Below, in pieces: positions 63,858 through 64,000 of a stretch of 64,000 bases of DNA. Where the stretch lies: positions 77,418 to 141,417 of the forward strand of contig CBDCGJ010000011.1 of NCBI GenBank assembly GCA_965216645.1. The letters are read 5' to 3'. The position numbers and the translations under genes are program-made. Under the pieces are notes generated by a model. It searched no databases. It was given only the letters and a program-made list of their open reading frames with translations, and had not been told where the DNA came from. Numbering within the stretch: position 1 is the first letter of the stretch; the number at the start of each line of letters is the position of its first letter. The stretch comes from CBDCGJ01 sp965216645 (lineage in GTDB: Bacteria; Pseudomonadota; Alphaproteobacteria; GCA-2731375).

Positions 63858-64000
63858 TCACCCGCCGTTACTCTCACCATCATCGCCCGCAGTTTCATGT
63901 CCAAGGTCTTCCCCGTTGTCATCCACACTCTCTGCGCCCTCAACGAGAAATTCCCTGGCCTCTTTGGACTTCATATACCAGACATAAACCACTGCAATGA
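63858..64000 (-). CDS. Unknown protein, C-terminal fragment (start beyond window)
   Basis: The minus strand is open from the right edge to the TGA at 63858-63860. The fragment reads IAVVYVWYMKSKEAREFLVE, the end of a membrane helix, then an acidic Gly/Asp/Glu tail ending GDDGESNGG. The family cannot be named from 46 residues. It precedes the MFS gene on the same strand with a 187-bp gap that holds no feature I can support. Confidence 0.5.
   Translation of the reverse strand, partial: IAVVYVWYMKSKEAREFLVEGAESVDDNGEDLGHETAGDDGESNGG

Overview
The window looks like one chromosomal contig from an alphaproteobacterium, probably Rhodospirillales-like. Support comes from the order coaD - two peptidyl-prolyl isomerases - queA - tgt - tRNA-Lys, a LexA box of the alphaproteobacterial GAAC-N7-GAAC type between uvrA and ssb, frequent GTG/TTG starts with good Shine-Dalgarno sites, and high GC over most of the sequence. 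No plasmid or phage backbone is visible. The taxonomic call is inference.

Layout. 1-3.3 kb: TRAP transporter (large permease cut by the left edge, solute-binding protein) and a hydroxypyruvate isomerase family protein. 3.4-7.1 kb: an Mla/MCE lipid-transport operon; its permease gene carries an apparent frameshift. 7.2-8.6 kb: DUF924 and a sulfotransferase. 8.7-16.3 kb: an accessory block in which three RTX-type beta-roll genes surround boxC-boxB of aerobic benzoyl-CoA degradation, with a duplicated piece of the boxB 3' end. 16.3-28.1 kb: epimerase, EamA exporter, a giant membrane-anchored coiled-coil protein, flavodoxin, hydrolase, an orphan REC protein, pentapeptide protein, trmFO and a fourth RTX gene. 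28.3-34.4 kb: CaiB/BaiF CoA-transferase, a Kbp-like protein, DUF937, uvrA and ssb. 34.4-38.7 kb: a palindromic intergenic repeat, a DUF1800/DUF1501 pair, and msrA broken by two apparent frameshifts. 38.9-43.5 kb: crotonase, transglutaminase-like, ChaC-like, and ycjX/ycjF.

43.6-44.6 kb holds the most unusual coding signal: a glycine/betaine/sarcosine/D-proline reductase selenoprotein B family gene with an in-frame TGA exactly at the UxxC redox site, followed by a good bacterial SECIS-like hairpin. It reads as a selenoprotein that an ordinary gene caller would split in two.

44.9-53.9 kb: gyrA, then a complete type II-C-like CRISPR-Cas9 locus. Twenty-four identical 36-bp repeats and 23 spacers start 9 bp after the gyrA stop. 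The convergent cas9-cas1-cas2 operon lies on the minus strand. A tracrRNA gene (anti-repeat plus intrinsic terminator) diverges from cas9. The anti-repeat fixes crRNA transcription as plus strand, away from gyrA. 53.9-58.0 kb: cysK, an HpaE-like aldehyde dehydrogenase with a divergent HpaR-like MarR regulator and a palindromic operator candidate, and a PhyH dioxygenase. 58.2-62.1 kb: coaD, two cyclophilins, queA, tgt, tRNA-Lys(TTT). After the tRNA, base composition drops and an MFS transporter plus a gene cut by the right edge follow, suggesting island DNA beside a tRNA.

Three apparent frameshifts (one in the mlaE-like gene, two in msrA) could be pseudogenisation or assembly indels. Both msrA shifts fall in homopolymer runs.
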